A stretch of 46,504 bases of DNA from Acidimicrobiaceae bacterium (GTDB lineage Bacteria; Actinomycetota; Acidimicrobiia; Acidimicrobiales; UBA8592): NCBI GenBank assembly GCA_024641655.1, contig JAHECR010000026.1:1-46504 (forward strand), in the 5' to 3' direction. Shown here in pieces: positions 9,510 through 17,945 of this stretch (the stretch's first letter is position 1; every line of letters begins with the position of its first letter). The translations under genes were made by a program, and so were the position numbers. The notes below the pieces were generated by a model that had not been told where the DNA came from, made no database searches, and worked only from the letters and a program-made list of their open reading frames with translations.

Positions 9510-9687
9510 GCGTTCTCCCTGGTCCCGAGGTGGCGTGTCTGCCCCGAGCAAACGTAGCCACCTCCCCGCCGGCCCACCACCGGGCCCCTGGTATTGCATC
9601 TGGCCTCTGACACCGAACGCCAGGAAGTGGAACCCGTCCCCATGCCCACGACGTCAGGAAACACAAGGAGCGGGCATTGTCAGCCGG

Positions 9688-9693
9688 TAGGTT
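9688..9693 (+). promoter_or_regulatory. Candidate -10 box for proS
   Basis: TAGGTT lies 8 nt before the proS ATG, and no Shine-Dalgarno is visible, so the mRNA may be leaderless or nearly so. No clear -35. Confidence 0.35.
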
Positions 9694-9701
9694 CTGCAGT
9701 C

Positions 9702-11408
9702 ATGCGATGGTCGACGCTCTTCACTCCCACGTTGCGAGACGCGCCCGGCGATGCCGAGGCCGCGAGCCACAAGCTGCTCGTGCGCGGCGGGTTCATCCGC
9801 CAACTGCACGCCGGGCACTACACCTTGTTGCCGTTGGGTTTCAGGGTGCGGCAGAAGATCGTCTCCATCGTCGCCGAGGAGCAGGATCGCATCGACGGCC
9901 AGCAGGTACAGATGCCGACGCTCCAGCCGTCGGGCCCCTGGCGGCAGTCGGGTCGATGGGACTCGATGGGCGAGATCATGTTCACGCTCGAGGATCGTCA
10001 CGGCACCGAGGCTGCGCTCGGCGTCACCGCCGAGGAGATCTTTGCGACGGTGGCCACCGAGCTGACGTCGTACCGGCAGCTGCCGCAGATGTGGTACCAG
10101 ATCCACACCAAGTTCCGTGACGAAGCGCGACCCAAGAGCGGACTGCTTCGCGTGCGCGAGTTCACGATGAAGGACGCGTACAGCTTCGATCTCGACGAGG
10201 CCGGGCTCGACGTGTCGTTCGAGCGTCAGCACCAGGCGTACACCAACACCTTCCGGCGGCTCGATCTCGACGCCATCCCGGTGCAGGCATCGTCGGGGAA
10301 CATGGGCGGCACCGACAGCATCGAGTTCATGGTCGAGGCCGAAGCAGGCGAGGACGACGTCGTGCTGTGCCCGTCATGCGCCTACGCGGCGAACATCGAA
10401 AAGGCCAACTCGGCGCTGGCTTCGGTCGACGACGGCCCGGGCCTCGACGCGCCCGAGCGCTTCGACACCCCCGGGCTGCGCACCATCGCCGATCTCGCCG
10501 CGGCCGGCCATCGGGCGACGAACCAGATCAAGACGCTTGTGTACATCGTCGACGGTCAGCCAACCCTGTTCCTCCTGCGCGGCGACCACCAGCTCAACGA
10601 GCAGAAGCTCGCCGATGCGACGGGCGCGATCGCGTTCCGCCCCGCCACGCCCCAGGAGACGGTGCAGCAACTCGGGGCGAATCCCGGTTCGCTCGGGGCG
10701 GTCGGGGTCGACGAGCTGCGCATCATCGCCGACCCTGCGCTCCGGGGACGACGAGCCATGACGACGGGCGCCAACATCGACGATGTCCACCTGCGCGGCG
10801 TCGACGTCGACCGCGACCTCGTAGTCGACCGGTGGGCCGACCTCCGCGAGGTACAAGCCGGCGAGCCCTGCCCCACGTGTGGCACGCCGCTCGACATCGT
10901 CGCCACCATCGAGTCGGGCCACATCTTCAAGCTCGGCCGCAAGTACGCGGAGACCTTCGGCATCAACGTTCTCGACGAGAACGGTAAGGCCCAGACGGTC
11001 ATCATGGGCAGCTACGGCATCGGCATCGAGCGCGCCATGGCAACCATCGTCGAGACCCATCACGACGACAACGGCATCATCTGGCCGGTCTCGGTCGCCC
11101 CCTTCGAGGTGGTCGTCACCGTCGTGCAAGCCAAGGACGACGCGAGCGCGGCAGCCGCCGAGGCGATCTACGACGAGCTCAAGGCCGCCGGCATCGACGT
11201 GCTCATCGACGACCGGCCGGCCCGGCCCGGGGTGAAGTTCGCCGACGCCGAGCTTATCGGGATTCCTTATCGCGTCGCCGTGGGACCCAAGGCGCTCGCG
11301 GAGGGCATGGTCGAGCTGACACCGCGAGCGACGGGGATCACCGAGCTCGTCCCGGTGGCCGAGGCGGTCGATGAGGTCGTCGCGCTGGTCGTGGCGGCAC
11401 GCCGGTAG
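9702..11408 (+). CDS. proS: Prolyl-tRNA synthetase, bacterial type
   Basis: Charges tRNA-Pro with proline in the cytoplasm. From the ATG at 9702 (MRWSTLFTPTLRDAP) the protein has 568 residues, usual for the bacterial form with an inserted editing domain. Class II motifs are visible: motif 2 as FRDEARPKSGLLRVREF near residue 138 and motif 3 as GSYGIGIERAMA near 437. The insertion that hydrolyses mischarged Ala-tRNA-Pro lies between them, with the Cys pair in VLCPSCAYAANIEKA before it and GEPCPTCG after it. A C-terminal anticodon-binding domain follows (WPVSVAPFEVVV). The upstream in-frame ATG at 9594 would add 36 poorly fitting residues. A GNAT gene starts 11 nt after the stop and is probably co-transcribed. 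Confidence 0.96.
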   Translation: MRWSTLFTPTLRDAPGDAEAASHKLLVRGGFIRQLHAGHYTLLPLGFRVRQKIVSIVAEEQDRIDGQQVQMPTLQPSGPWRQSGRWDSMGEIMFTLEDRHGTEAALGVTAEEIFATVATELTSYRQLPQMWYQIHTKFRDEARPKSGLLRVREFTMKDAYSFDLDEAGLDVSFERQHQAYTNTFRRLDLDAIPVQASSGNMGGTDSIEFMVEAEAGEDDVVLCPSCAYAANIEKANSALASVDDGPGLDAPERFDTPGLRTIADLAAAGHRATNQIKTLVYIVDGQPTLFLLRGDHQLNEQKLADATGAIAFRPATPQETVQQLGANPGSLGAVGVDELRIIADPALRGRRAMTTGANIDDVHLRGVDVDRDLVVDRWADLREVQAGEPCPTCGTPLDIVATIESGHIFKLGRKYAETFGINVLDENGKAQTVIMGSYGIGIERAMATIVETHHDDNGIIWPVSVAPFEVVVTVVQAKDDASAAAAEAIYDELKAAGIDVLIDDRPARPGVKFADAELIGIPYRVAVGPKALAEGMVELTPRATGITELVPVAEAVDEVVALVVAARR

Positions 11409-11419
11409 CTGCAGCGGTC

Positions 11420-11890
11420 ATGGTGCCCGACGTCGCGATCGAGCGGGCGACAATCGACCGTGTCCGCGACCTCGCCGACCTCCGTGCGAGCTGGACTGCT
11501 GGCCGCGACACGGCCGCGAGTGCCGACTTCGTCGACACGTTCCGCGCCTGGTTCGTCGAGGAGTCATCCATCCGGACGTTCTGGATCGCGCGCATCGCCG
11601 GCGGTGCCGTCGGCATGGTCAACCTCCGGGTCTTCACGCGGATGCCCCGACCGGGCCTCCCCCCGAGCGCGTGGGGCTATCTCGGCAACATGTTCGTGCG
11701 TGCGTCGCACCGCAACCACGGCGTCGGTGCCCAGCTCCTCGACGCTTTGCTCGCGCACGCGGACGCAGAAGGCTTGCAGCGCATCGTGCTCAACCCCTCC
11801 GAGCGTGCCCGCCCGTTCTATCGCCGTGCCGGCTTCCTTGCCGCGGCCGATCTGCTGACCCGGCCCCATCCGGGTGCGGACGCGCGCTGA
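11420..11890 (+). CDS. GNAT family N-acetyltransferase
   Basis: A 156-residue protein with the GNAT fold. The acetyl-CoA pyrophosphate loop is visible as RNHGVGAQLLDALLAHA, preceded by the beta-4 strand YLGNMFVRASH and followed by ERARPFYRRAGF, the typical C-terminal motif B region. It starts 11 nt after proS stops, so it probably rides on the proS transcript. GNAT enzymes transfer acetyl from acetyl-CoA to amines, antibiotics or protein N-termini; nothing here fixes the substrate. Confidence 0.85.
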   Translation: MVPDVAIERATIDRVRDLADLRASWTAGRDTAASADFVDTFRAWFVEESSIRTFWIARIAGGAVGMVNLRVFTRMPRPGLPPSAWGYLGNMFVRASHRNHGVGAQLLDALLAHADAEGLQRIVLNPSERARPFYRRAGFLAAADLLTRPHPGADAR

Positions 11891-12042
11891 GGCCAACCCG
11901 ACACCGCGACCTGGTCGTTCCGTCCATTGTCCGCGCAGAGACGAGCCCAACGCACCCAAGGTCATCGAGGGGTCGTCGACAACGCCGGAGACGGTGCCGG
12001 TCAGCGCACTAGGTTCTCTCCTACTGCGCCCGAGGGGGGACC

Positions 12043-13020
12043 ATGTCCGGTGAATCGATCTGCGACTTCTTGTTCTCTGCGGACCTGCTGGTACCGCACC
12101 CACGCGACGCCGTCGCCCAGATGATCGAGACCATCGGCTTACCGGCACCCGGACCGGGTGCCTATGTCGATTACCCGTTGTCGGGCTGGGACTGCGTGTT
12201 CGCGCTCGTGAACAAGGCCTGGCCCGTCGGCCCCACACGGCTCGAGGTCATCGGCCCCAAGGTCTACCCGGAGACTCCTCCCGACAACCAGGGCGCCTAC
12301 ATCGCCTCGGTGCAGGGCGGAAACCCGTGCAAGACCCATGCCACCGTCATCGCAACACCTGACCTCGCCTCCCTCACGGACCACGTTCGCTCCCTCGGCG
12401 TCCGCCACTGGCTCCAGCCGGGAAGTCCCGATGAGACCGGATTCGACCGGCTCTGGATGGGCATCTCCGCCGACGACCATCTCTACGAGCCCGACGCCGA
12501 CGCGGGCATGTTCGTCGAGGTGATCCCGTCGGACTCACCGGCATTCGTGCCCAAACTGTTCCAGGTCCCGCCCCCCGAGCCGGAGAACCCCACACCGGGA
12601 CAGCTCCTGCGTATCGTGTCGCGCTCGTATCTGGTGCGCGACCTCGACCGGTCGCTCGAGACGCTCACCACGAACCTTCTGTGGGAGCACACCGACGCCG
12701 GGATCATCGACGACCCCGACGCCGGGGGTCGTCATGCGGTGATGTCACGCAACTACGAGCAGGGTGCCACGCTCAAGCTGGTGCAACCTCGATCGGGCAC
12801 ACCGGCAGGCGAGCACCTCGAACGGTACGGCGACGGGCCGTACACCATTCGCATCGCCGTGCACGACCTCGAGGCGAAACGCGAGGACCTGCGCTCGAGA
12901 GGCACGGCGTTCGCCGACCTACCCGCCACCGAACACGAGCCGGCGCGCGTCGCCGTCGACCCCGCTGCCACCGCGGCGATGCCCTTCGAGCTCATCGAGT
13001 TCGGCAGCGCCTCGGCCTGA
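12043..13020 (+). CDS. VOC (glyoxalase/dioxygenase superfamily) protein, two-module
   Basis: 325 residues with a strong Shine-Dalgarno (GAGGGGGG ending 3 nt before the ATG). The sequence reads as two VOC halves: an N-terminal one with ISADDHLYEPDADAGMFVEVIP and a C-terminal one beginning IVSRSYLVRDLDRSLETLTTNLLWE and ending RVAVDPAATAAMPFELIEF. The pattern of Leu-x-Val-x-Asp-Leu-x-x-Ser and a terminal Phe-Glu-Leu-Ile-Glu is typical of VOC folds that bind a metal and act as dioxygenases, isomerases or lyases. It is convergent with the acyl-CoA dehydrogenase gene. The substrate is unknown. Confidence 0.75.
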   Translation: MSGESICDFLFSADLLVPHPRDAVAQMIETIGLPAPGPGAYVDYPLSGWDCVFALVNKAWPVGPTRLEVIGPKVYPETPPDNQGAYIASVQGGNPCKTHATVIATPDLASLTDHVRSLGVRHWLQPGSPDETGFDRLWMGISADDHLYEPDADAGMFVEVIPSDSPAFVPKLFQVPPPEPENPTPGQLLRIVSRSYLVRDLDRSLETLTTNLLWEHTDAGIIDDPDAGGRHAVMSRNYEQGATLKLVQPRSGTPAGEHLERYGDGPYTIRIAVHDLEAKREDLRSRGTAFADLPATEHEPARVAVDPAATAAMPFELIEFGSASA

Positions 13021-13046
13021 CCCGTGCGGCGCAACGGCGCCTTCGC

Positions 13047-14378
13047 TCAGGGCCCCTCGAAGATGCGGCTCGGGCTCTGCGCCGCGTCGCCGTAGAAGTC
13101 GGCCTTGGGGTCGTAGGGGGCGGCGCCTTCGACGTCCCAACGGGCCCGCTCGGCACGGGCAACCACGTGCCAATGCACCTCGTCGGGCCCGTCGACCACT
13201 CGAATCGTACGCTGGTTGATGTACATGTCGGCCAACGGCGTCCACTTCGACAGACCCGTGGCGCCGTGCAGCTGGATCGCCTCGTCGATGATCTGGCACA
13301 CGCGAATCGGCACCATTGCCTTGACCGCGCTGACCCATACCCGGGCCTCGGCGTTGCCGAGCTCGTCCATGGCCTTGGCGGCGGTGAGCACCATACGAAG
13401 ACAGGCCTCGATCTCGATGCGAGCTTTGGCGATCTGCTCCATGTTCTTGCCCAGGGCGATGATCTGCTTGCCGAACGCCTCCCGGCTGGCGCCACGGCGG
13501 ACCATCATCTCGAGCGCCTTCTCGGCGGCGCCGATCGAGCGCATGCAGTGGTGGATCCGGCCCGGGCCGAGGCGCAGCTGGGAGATCTCGAAGCCCCGTC
13601 CGACCCCCAACAAGATGTTCTCCTGCGGCACGCGCACGTCGGTGAACCGCAGGTGCATGTGGCCGTGCGGCGCGTCGTCCTCGTTGAAGACGTGCATGGG
13701 TCCGACGATCTCGACCCCGGGAGTGTCCATCGGGATGAGGATCTGGGACTGCCGCAGGTTCGGCGACGCGCTCGCATCGGTCTCGACCATGGTGATCAGC
13801 ACCTTGCAGCGGGGGTCGCCGGCGCCGGTGATGTAGTACTTCTCGCCGTTGATGACCCATTCGTCGCCGTCGAGCACGGCCTGGGTCCGGACGTTCTTCG
13901 CATCCGAGGAGGCGACATCGGGCTCGGTCATCGCATACGCGGAGCGAATCTCGCCGGCGAGAAGTGGCTCGAGCCAGCGCTTCTTCTGTTCTGGCGTGCC
14001 GACCCGCTCGAGTACCTCCATGTTGCCGGTGTCGGGGGCCGAGCAGTTGAAGCACTCCGAGGCGATGGGGTTCTTGCCGAGCTCGACTGCGATGTAGGCA
14101 TAGTCGAGGTTGCTCAGACCCTCGCCGGTCTCGGAGTCGGGAAGGAAGAAGTTCCAGAGCCCCTGCGCCTTGGCCTTGGCCTTGAGCGAGTCGAGCAGCT
14201 CCAGCTGTCCGTCCCCGTAGCCCCACCGTTCCGGTCGACCCTCGCCGAGGCGGAAGAACTCGGCGGTGTTCGGCTCGATCTCCTCGGCGATGAACCGCTT
14301 CACCGCCTCGTAGAGCGGTCGGGCCCTCTCCGACATGCGGAGATCGAACATCTCGGGTGTGGATTCGAGACCGGCCAT
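13047..14378 (-). CDS. Acyl-CoA dehydrogenase, ACAD10/11-like
   Basis: FAD enzyme that introduces the alpha-beta double bond in acyl-CoA thioesters; 443 residues, slightly longer than the core family because of an N-terminal extension. The start has a good Shine-Dalgarno (GGAGGA) 6 nt upstream. Visible are AYAMTEPDVASSDAKN (flavin and substrate contacts), WVINGEKYYITGAG, RREAFGKQI-like SREAFGKQIIALGKN, IQLHGATGLSKWTPLA and a terminal VDGPDEVHW. The last is the signature of the ACAD10/11 and long-chain branch rather than of medium-chain enzymes. No etfAB or thiolase genes are nearby, so the pathway cannot be told from context. Confidence 0.9.
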   Translation of the reverse strand: MAGLESTPEMFDLRMSERARPLYEAVKRFIAEEIEPNTAEFFRLGEGRPERWGYGDGQLELLDSLKAKAKAQGLWNFFLPDSETGEGLSNLDYAYIAVELGKNPIASECFNCSAPDTGNMEVLERVGTPEQKKRWLEPLLAGEIRSAYAMTEPDVASSDAKNVRTQAVLDGDEWVINGEKYYITGAGDPRCKVLITMVETDASASPNLRQSQILIPMDTPGVEIVGPMHVFNEDDAPHGHMHLRFTDVRVPQENILLGVGRGFEISQLRLGPGRIHHCMRSIGAAEKALEMMVRRGASREAFGKQIIALGKNMEQIAKARIEIEACLRMVLTAAKAMDELGNAEARVWVSAVKAMVPIRVCQIIDEAIQLHGATGLSKWTPLADMYINQRTIRVVDGPDEVHWHVVARAERARWDVEGAAPYDPKADFYGDAAQSPSRIFEGP

Positions 14379-14484
14379 GGGAGTCCTCCAGGCGATGAGT
14401 GAGCGCGCGCCATCTCGACGCGATCCCAGAGCCTACGAGACGGCCTCGACCGGGCGCCCACTCCCCCGCTTGGCCGGCCGCGCG

Positions 14485-14490
14485 TAGGCT
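14485..14490 (+). promoter_or_regulatory. -10 box of leaderless promoter
   Basis: TAGGCT followed by 6 nt (GCACCC) and the ATG at 14497, with no Shine-Dalgarno. Fits a leaderless transcript. Confidence 0.5.
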
Positions 14491-14496
14491 GCACCC

Positions 14497-15288
14497 ATGC
14501 CCGATCGCGCCGCCACCACGAGTGCCCTCTTCGCCTGTTTCGACGACTTCGAGGCCCTTCTGACCGACCTCGCCGATGAGGAGTGGGCCGTCGCGTCGCT
14601 GTGCCCCGGCTGGACCGTGCGTGACGTGGCCACCCATCTCATCGGCATCGAAACCGTGCTCGTCGGGTGGCGACCCGAGCGCGACGACGAGCCGCCACCG
14701 TTCCATCGTCTGGCCGCCTTCATGACCCGGGCCGAGGCCATGTCCAACCCCGCGCTGCGCGACGCCGCGTGCTCGGCCCTCGACGCCAGGCGTGTCGAGG
14801 TCCGTGCCCTCAGCACCGAGGAGTGGGAGCACCGCCTCATGTCACCGGCGGGGCCCCGCACCATGGGCGGGTTCATGGAGGTCCGGATCTTCGACCTGTG
14901 GATCCATCAACGGGACATGACGGTGCCGCTGGGACGAAGCACCGACGACGGTGGACCGGCAGCGGAGATCAGCCTCGACACCGTCCACGATGCTCTGGGC
15001 TTCATCGTGGGCAAGAAGGCCGGTCTTCCGGACGGAAAGCGCATCGCCTTCCATCTCACCGGAGCGATGCGGCGCGACCTGTACGTCGAGGTCGACGGCC
15101 GGGCACGTGTCGTCGAATCGCTCGCTGCTGCACCCGACGTCGAGATCACCGCTGACAGCACCACCTTCATGTTGCTCGCTGCCGGGCGGATCGACCCCCA
15201 GACGGAGATCGATGCCGAACGCATCGGTTGGACCGGCGACGACGAGTGGGGCGATCGGGTCGCGCGGAACCTCCGCTTCACCGTCTGA
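14497..15288 (+). CDS. Maleylpyruvate isomerase family, mycothiol-dependent enzyme
   Basis: 263 residues with an N-terminal DinB/MDMPI four-helix bundle and a C-terminal SCP2-like domain. The signature SLCPGWTVRDVATHLIGIE is the family's first metal-ligand region and FDLWIHQRDM supplies the second. The C-terminal half (FHLTGAMRRDLYVEVDGRARVV, then VEITADSTTFMLLAAGR) is SCP2-like. Members use mycothiol, the low-molecular-weight thiol of Actinobacteria, as cofactor for isomerisation or transfer, so this gene also supports the taxonomic call. The real substrate is unknown; most relatives are annotated only at family level. It is divergent from the acyl-CoA dehydrogenase gene. Confidence 0.82.
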   Translation: MPDRAATTSALFACFDDFEALLTDLADEEWAVASLCPGWTVRDVATHLIGIETVLVGWRPERDDEPPPFHRLAAFMTRAEAMSNPALRDAACSALDARRVEVRALSTEEWEHRLMSPAGPRTMGGFMEVRIFDLWIHQRDMTVPLGRSTDDGGPAAEISLDTVHDALGFIVGKKAGLPDGKRIAFHLTGAMRRDLYVEVDGRARVVESLAAAPDVEITADSTTFMLLAAGRIDPQTEIDAERIGWTGDDEWGDRVARNLRFTV

Positions 15289-15375
15289 TCCGTGGCGCCG
15301 ACCTCTCGCCGACCCCAGTCACGAACGCCCAAGAAGCCAGGAACGTGCCGGGCACCACGAGCGGTGGGGCGCCGG

Positions 15376-15381
15376 TAGGTT
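15376..15381 (+). promoter_or_regulatory. -10 box of leaderless promoter for the glycerol-3-phosphate dehydrogenase gene
   Basis: TAGGTT, then 6 nt (GACGCC), then the GTG start at 15388. No Shine-Dalgarno is visible. Confidence 0.5.
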
Positions 15382-15387
15382 GACGCC

Positions 15388-17007
15388 GTGACGCTGCGGG
15401 ACACAAACCTCGACAAGCTGCACGGGCGCCACTTCGACGTGTGCATCGTCGGCGGAGGCATCAACGGTGCGGTCACCGCAGCGGCGCTTGCCGCCCGCGG
15501 TGCGTCCGTCGCCGTCATCGACCGCGGCGACTTCGCCGGTTTCACGAGCTCGGCATCGTCGAACCTGGTCTGGGGCGGCTTCCGGTACCTCGAGAACTAC
15601 GAGGTCCCCCTCGTGCGAAACCTGTGCATGAGCCGCAACCGGCTGATGCGCGCGTACCCCGCCAACATCTCCGAGATCGGCTTCCTCGCCGCCTTCGGCC
15701 AGACGGCGCCGTTCCCACCGTGGCTGGCGTCCATCGGCGCGTACGCCTACTGGGGCATCGGCAACTTCAAGACCAACGCACCGCGCCCGCTCTCGACCGA
15801 GTCGATCGAGAACCTCGAGCCGGTGATCAGCGTCAAAGGCGTACGCGGCGGACTCGAGTACGCCGACGCCTACCTGAAGGACAACGATGCCCGCTTCGTG
15901 TTCGGCTTCATCCGCAGCGCGATGGACCTCGGGGCGGTAGCCGCCAACTACGTCGAGCTCATCGATGCCGAACGGGTGGCCGGACAGTGGCATGTGGACC
16001 TGCGCGACCTGGAGGACGGCCACGAGCTGGGGCTGACCGCGTCGGTGATGGTCAACGCCGCGGGCCCGTTCATCGACGCTCTCAATCGGTCGTGGCGGCT
16101 TCGCACCGACCACCGCATCGTCTACTCGAAGGGCGTGCATCTGGTGGTCGACCAGCTGACACCCAACGAGCGTGTCCTCGCGTTCTTCGACGACACCAAA
16201 CGCCTCTTCTATGTCATCCCCATGGGGACCCGATCGGTGATCGGGACGACCGACGACCGTGTCGACGACCCCCACACCACGGTGACCGACGCCGACCGCA
16301 CCTTCCTCCTCTCGCAGATCAACGCGAGGCTCGATCTGGCTCAGCCGCTCACCACGGCCTCGATCATTGCCGAGCGCAGCGGCGTGCGGCCGCTCGTCGT
16401 CCGCAACGACGGCGACGACCACCGGGAAGCGGACTGGACCTCGCTGTCGCGTCGCCACGCGGTCGAGGTCGACCACGTGAAGTCCATCGTGTCGATCTTC
16501 GGCGGCAAGCTCACCGACTGCCTCAACGTGGGCGAGGAAGTGGCCGAGGCGGTCAACGAGCTGGGCGTGCCGCTCACCCGCGAGTGGCGTCGGTGGTACG
16601 GCGAGTCACGTCGCGAGTACAAGCGCGAGTTCTACCGGCAGGCGCTGGCCATGCGGCTCGACGACATGCGAGAAACTCCCGGCATCGAGCCGCTCAGCGA
16701 TCGGCTGTGGCGCCGCTACGGTCGACGGGCGCTCGGCATGCTCGACGAGGTCCGGGCCGACCCGTCCATGGCCGCCGACGTCATGGACGCAGCCGACTAT
16801 CTCCGCGTCGAGCTGCAGCACACCGCCACATCGGAGATGGTGACCCGCCTCGACGACTTCCTGCGCCGTCGATCGAAGATCTCCCTCGTCGTGCGCGAAC
16901 GGGACGTACGCGAGGCCGACGGCCTCCACGAAGTCGCCGAGATCCTCTTCGGAGCGAAGGCCGAGGCAAAGCTCGCCGAGCACGCCGCGGCGCACTGGAG
17001 CGCGTAG
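15388..17007 (+). CDS. glpD: FAD-dependent glycerol-3-phosphate dehydrogenase
   Basis: Oxidises sn-glycerol-3-phosphate to dihydroxyacetone phosphate, passing electrons to the quinone pool at the inner face of the membrane. 539 residues, in the usual range. The FAD-binding GGGINGA is at residues 22-28 after strand FDVCIV, followed by VIDRGDFAGFTSSASSNLVWGGFRYLE, a clear GlpD signature. VNAAGPFIDALN, TRSVIGTTDDRV and the FGGKLTDC motif are also present. A C-terminal helical domain carries AADYLRVELQHTATSEMVTRLDDFLRRRSKI. The GTG start fits the leaderless promoter. No glycerol kinase or facilitator gene adjoins it. Confidence 0.9.
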   Translation: MTLRDTNLDKLHGRHFDVCIVGGGINGAVTAAALAARGASVAVIDRGDFAGFTSSASSNLVWGGFRYLENYEVPLVRNLCMSRNRLMRAYPANISEIGFLAAFGQTAPFPPWLASIGAYAYWGIGNFKTNAPRPLSTESIENLEPVISVKGVRGGLEYADAYLKDNDARFVFGFIRSAMDLGAVAANYVELIDAERVAGQWHVDLRDLEDGHELGLTASVMVNAAGPFIDALNRSWRLRTDHRIVYSKGVHLVVDQLTPNERVLAFFDDTKRLFYVIPMGTRSVIGTTDDRVDDPHTTVTDADRTFLLSQINARLDLAQPLTTASIIAERSGVRPLVVRNDGDDHREADWTSLSRRHAVEVDHVKSIVSIFGGKLTDCLNVGEEVAEAVNELGVPLTREWRRWYGESRREYKREFYRQALAMRLDDMRETPGIEPLSDRLWRRYGRRALGMLDEVRADPSMAADVMDAADYLRVELQHTATSEMVTRLDDFLRRRSKISLVVRERDVREADGLHEVAEILFGAKAEAKLAEHAAAHWSA

Positions 17008-17019
17008 CGCTCGCTGCAC

Positions 17020-17829
17020 CTACTGGAGGAAGTCGGGTTCGTCGCGCACGAGCTGATCCCACCATGGCTGGAACTGGAACCACGCGGCCAGGTCGTACCC
17101 CGTCTGCTGGTATCCGGCCGCGCACAGCTCAGCGGGGATCTCGATCGGTTCGCCGACGCTCTCCGCCAGGAGCTGGCTCTGACAGCAGCGTTCGAGCGCC
17201 ACGAACCACCAGATCGCCGCGTCGACGCTGCCCCCCGTGGTGATCAGCCCATGGTTCTGGTGGATGAGCGCCTTCTTCCCCCCGAGCGCCCTCGCCATGG
17301 CAGCACCCACCTCGGCATCGAGCACCACGGCGCCGCCGCCGACCGCCGTCATCGCCACGTCGTCGTAGAACATCGTCGCGTCCTGCGAGATCATCTTCAG
17401 CGGCCGACCGAGCGTCGAGAATGTCTTGCCGTACATCGAGTGCGCGTGGGCCGCGGCGATGACATCGGGACGGGCCTTGTGAATTGCGGAGTGGATCGCG
17501 AACGCCGCTGCGTTGACCGGTTGGTCACCGACCACGACGGTGCCGGTGTGGTCGACGCAGAGCAGGTCGGAGACCGTCATCATCGTGAAGTTCCGCCCGA
17601 ACGGGTTGACCCAGAAGCGATCGGGGAACTCGGGGTCGCGCACGGTCACATGGCCGGCAACCCCTTCGGCGAGATGCAAGCGACCGAGGATCCGCAGGCC
17701 TGCGGCAAGGCGCTGCTTGCGGTGCAACCGCTCGGCCTCGAGGGACTCGTGCTCGTCCGGGGTCCGCAACGCGAGGCCCTCCTGTGTCGGCTCGAAGGCA
17801 CCAAAGTCGGTGCCGGACACCTCGGACAT
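17020..17829 (-). CDS. Class II aldolase/adducin family protein
   Basis: 269 residues with a good Shine-Dalgarno (GAGGGAG, 3 nt spacer). The fold core is visible: LAEGVAGHVTVRDPEFPDRFWVNPFG, then AAAHAHSMYGKTFSTLGRPLKMISQDATMFYDD with the His-x-His zinc ligands, then ALIHQNHGLITTGGSVDAAIWWFVALERCCQSQLL with the third His. Bacterial aldolases of this family cleave sugar phosphates, while adducin-like members in Actinobacteria often lie in unrelated catabolic contexts. No sugar kinase or isomerase is nearby. It is convergent with the glycerol-3-phosphate dehydrogenase gene, 12 nt apart. Confidence 0.85.
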   Translation of the reverse strand: MSEVSGTDFGAFEPTQEGLALRTPDEHESLEAERLHRKQRLAAGLRILGRLHLAEGVAGHVTVRDPEFPDRFWVNPFGRNFTMMTVSDLLCVDHTGTVVVGDQPVNAAAFAIHSAIHKARPDVIAAAHAHSMYGKTFSTLGRPLKMISQDATMFYDDVAMTAVGGGAVVLDAEVGAAMARALGGKKALIHQNHGLITTGGSVDAAIWWFVALERCCQSQLLAESVGEPIEIPAELCAAGYQQTGYDLAAWFQFQPWWDQLVRDEPDFLQ

Positions 17830-17933
17830 GGTCTCCCTCTCTCGTCACGAGCATCGGGGCTCGGCGCTCGGCGTCACGCTAACGCGTTCGGCTGGGCGCA
17901 ACCCGCCGAGACGAGGCCGTCGGTGGGTGGGGA

Positions 17934-17939
17934 TAGCCT
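17934..17939 (+). promoter_or_regulatory. -10 box of leaderless promoter for the ABC-xseAB-prenyl synthase run
   Basis: TAGCCT, then 6 nt (GCGCCC), then ATG at 17946, with no Shine-Dalgarno. It could drive the whole overlapping four-gene run to 22,606. Confidence 0.5.
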
Positions 17940-17945
17940 GCGCCC

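Noticed and set aside
13028..13041. Hairpin GGCGC-AACG-GCGCC as terminator between the VOC and acyl-CoA dehydrogenase genes
   Set aside because: Only 5 bp, and such GC-rich inverted repeats are expected by chance in this DNA.
12669..14402. A 573-residue plus-strand open frame over the acyl-CoA dehydrogenase gene
   Set aside because: Shadow of the minus-strand gene, which has a Shine-Dalgarno and full family motifs.
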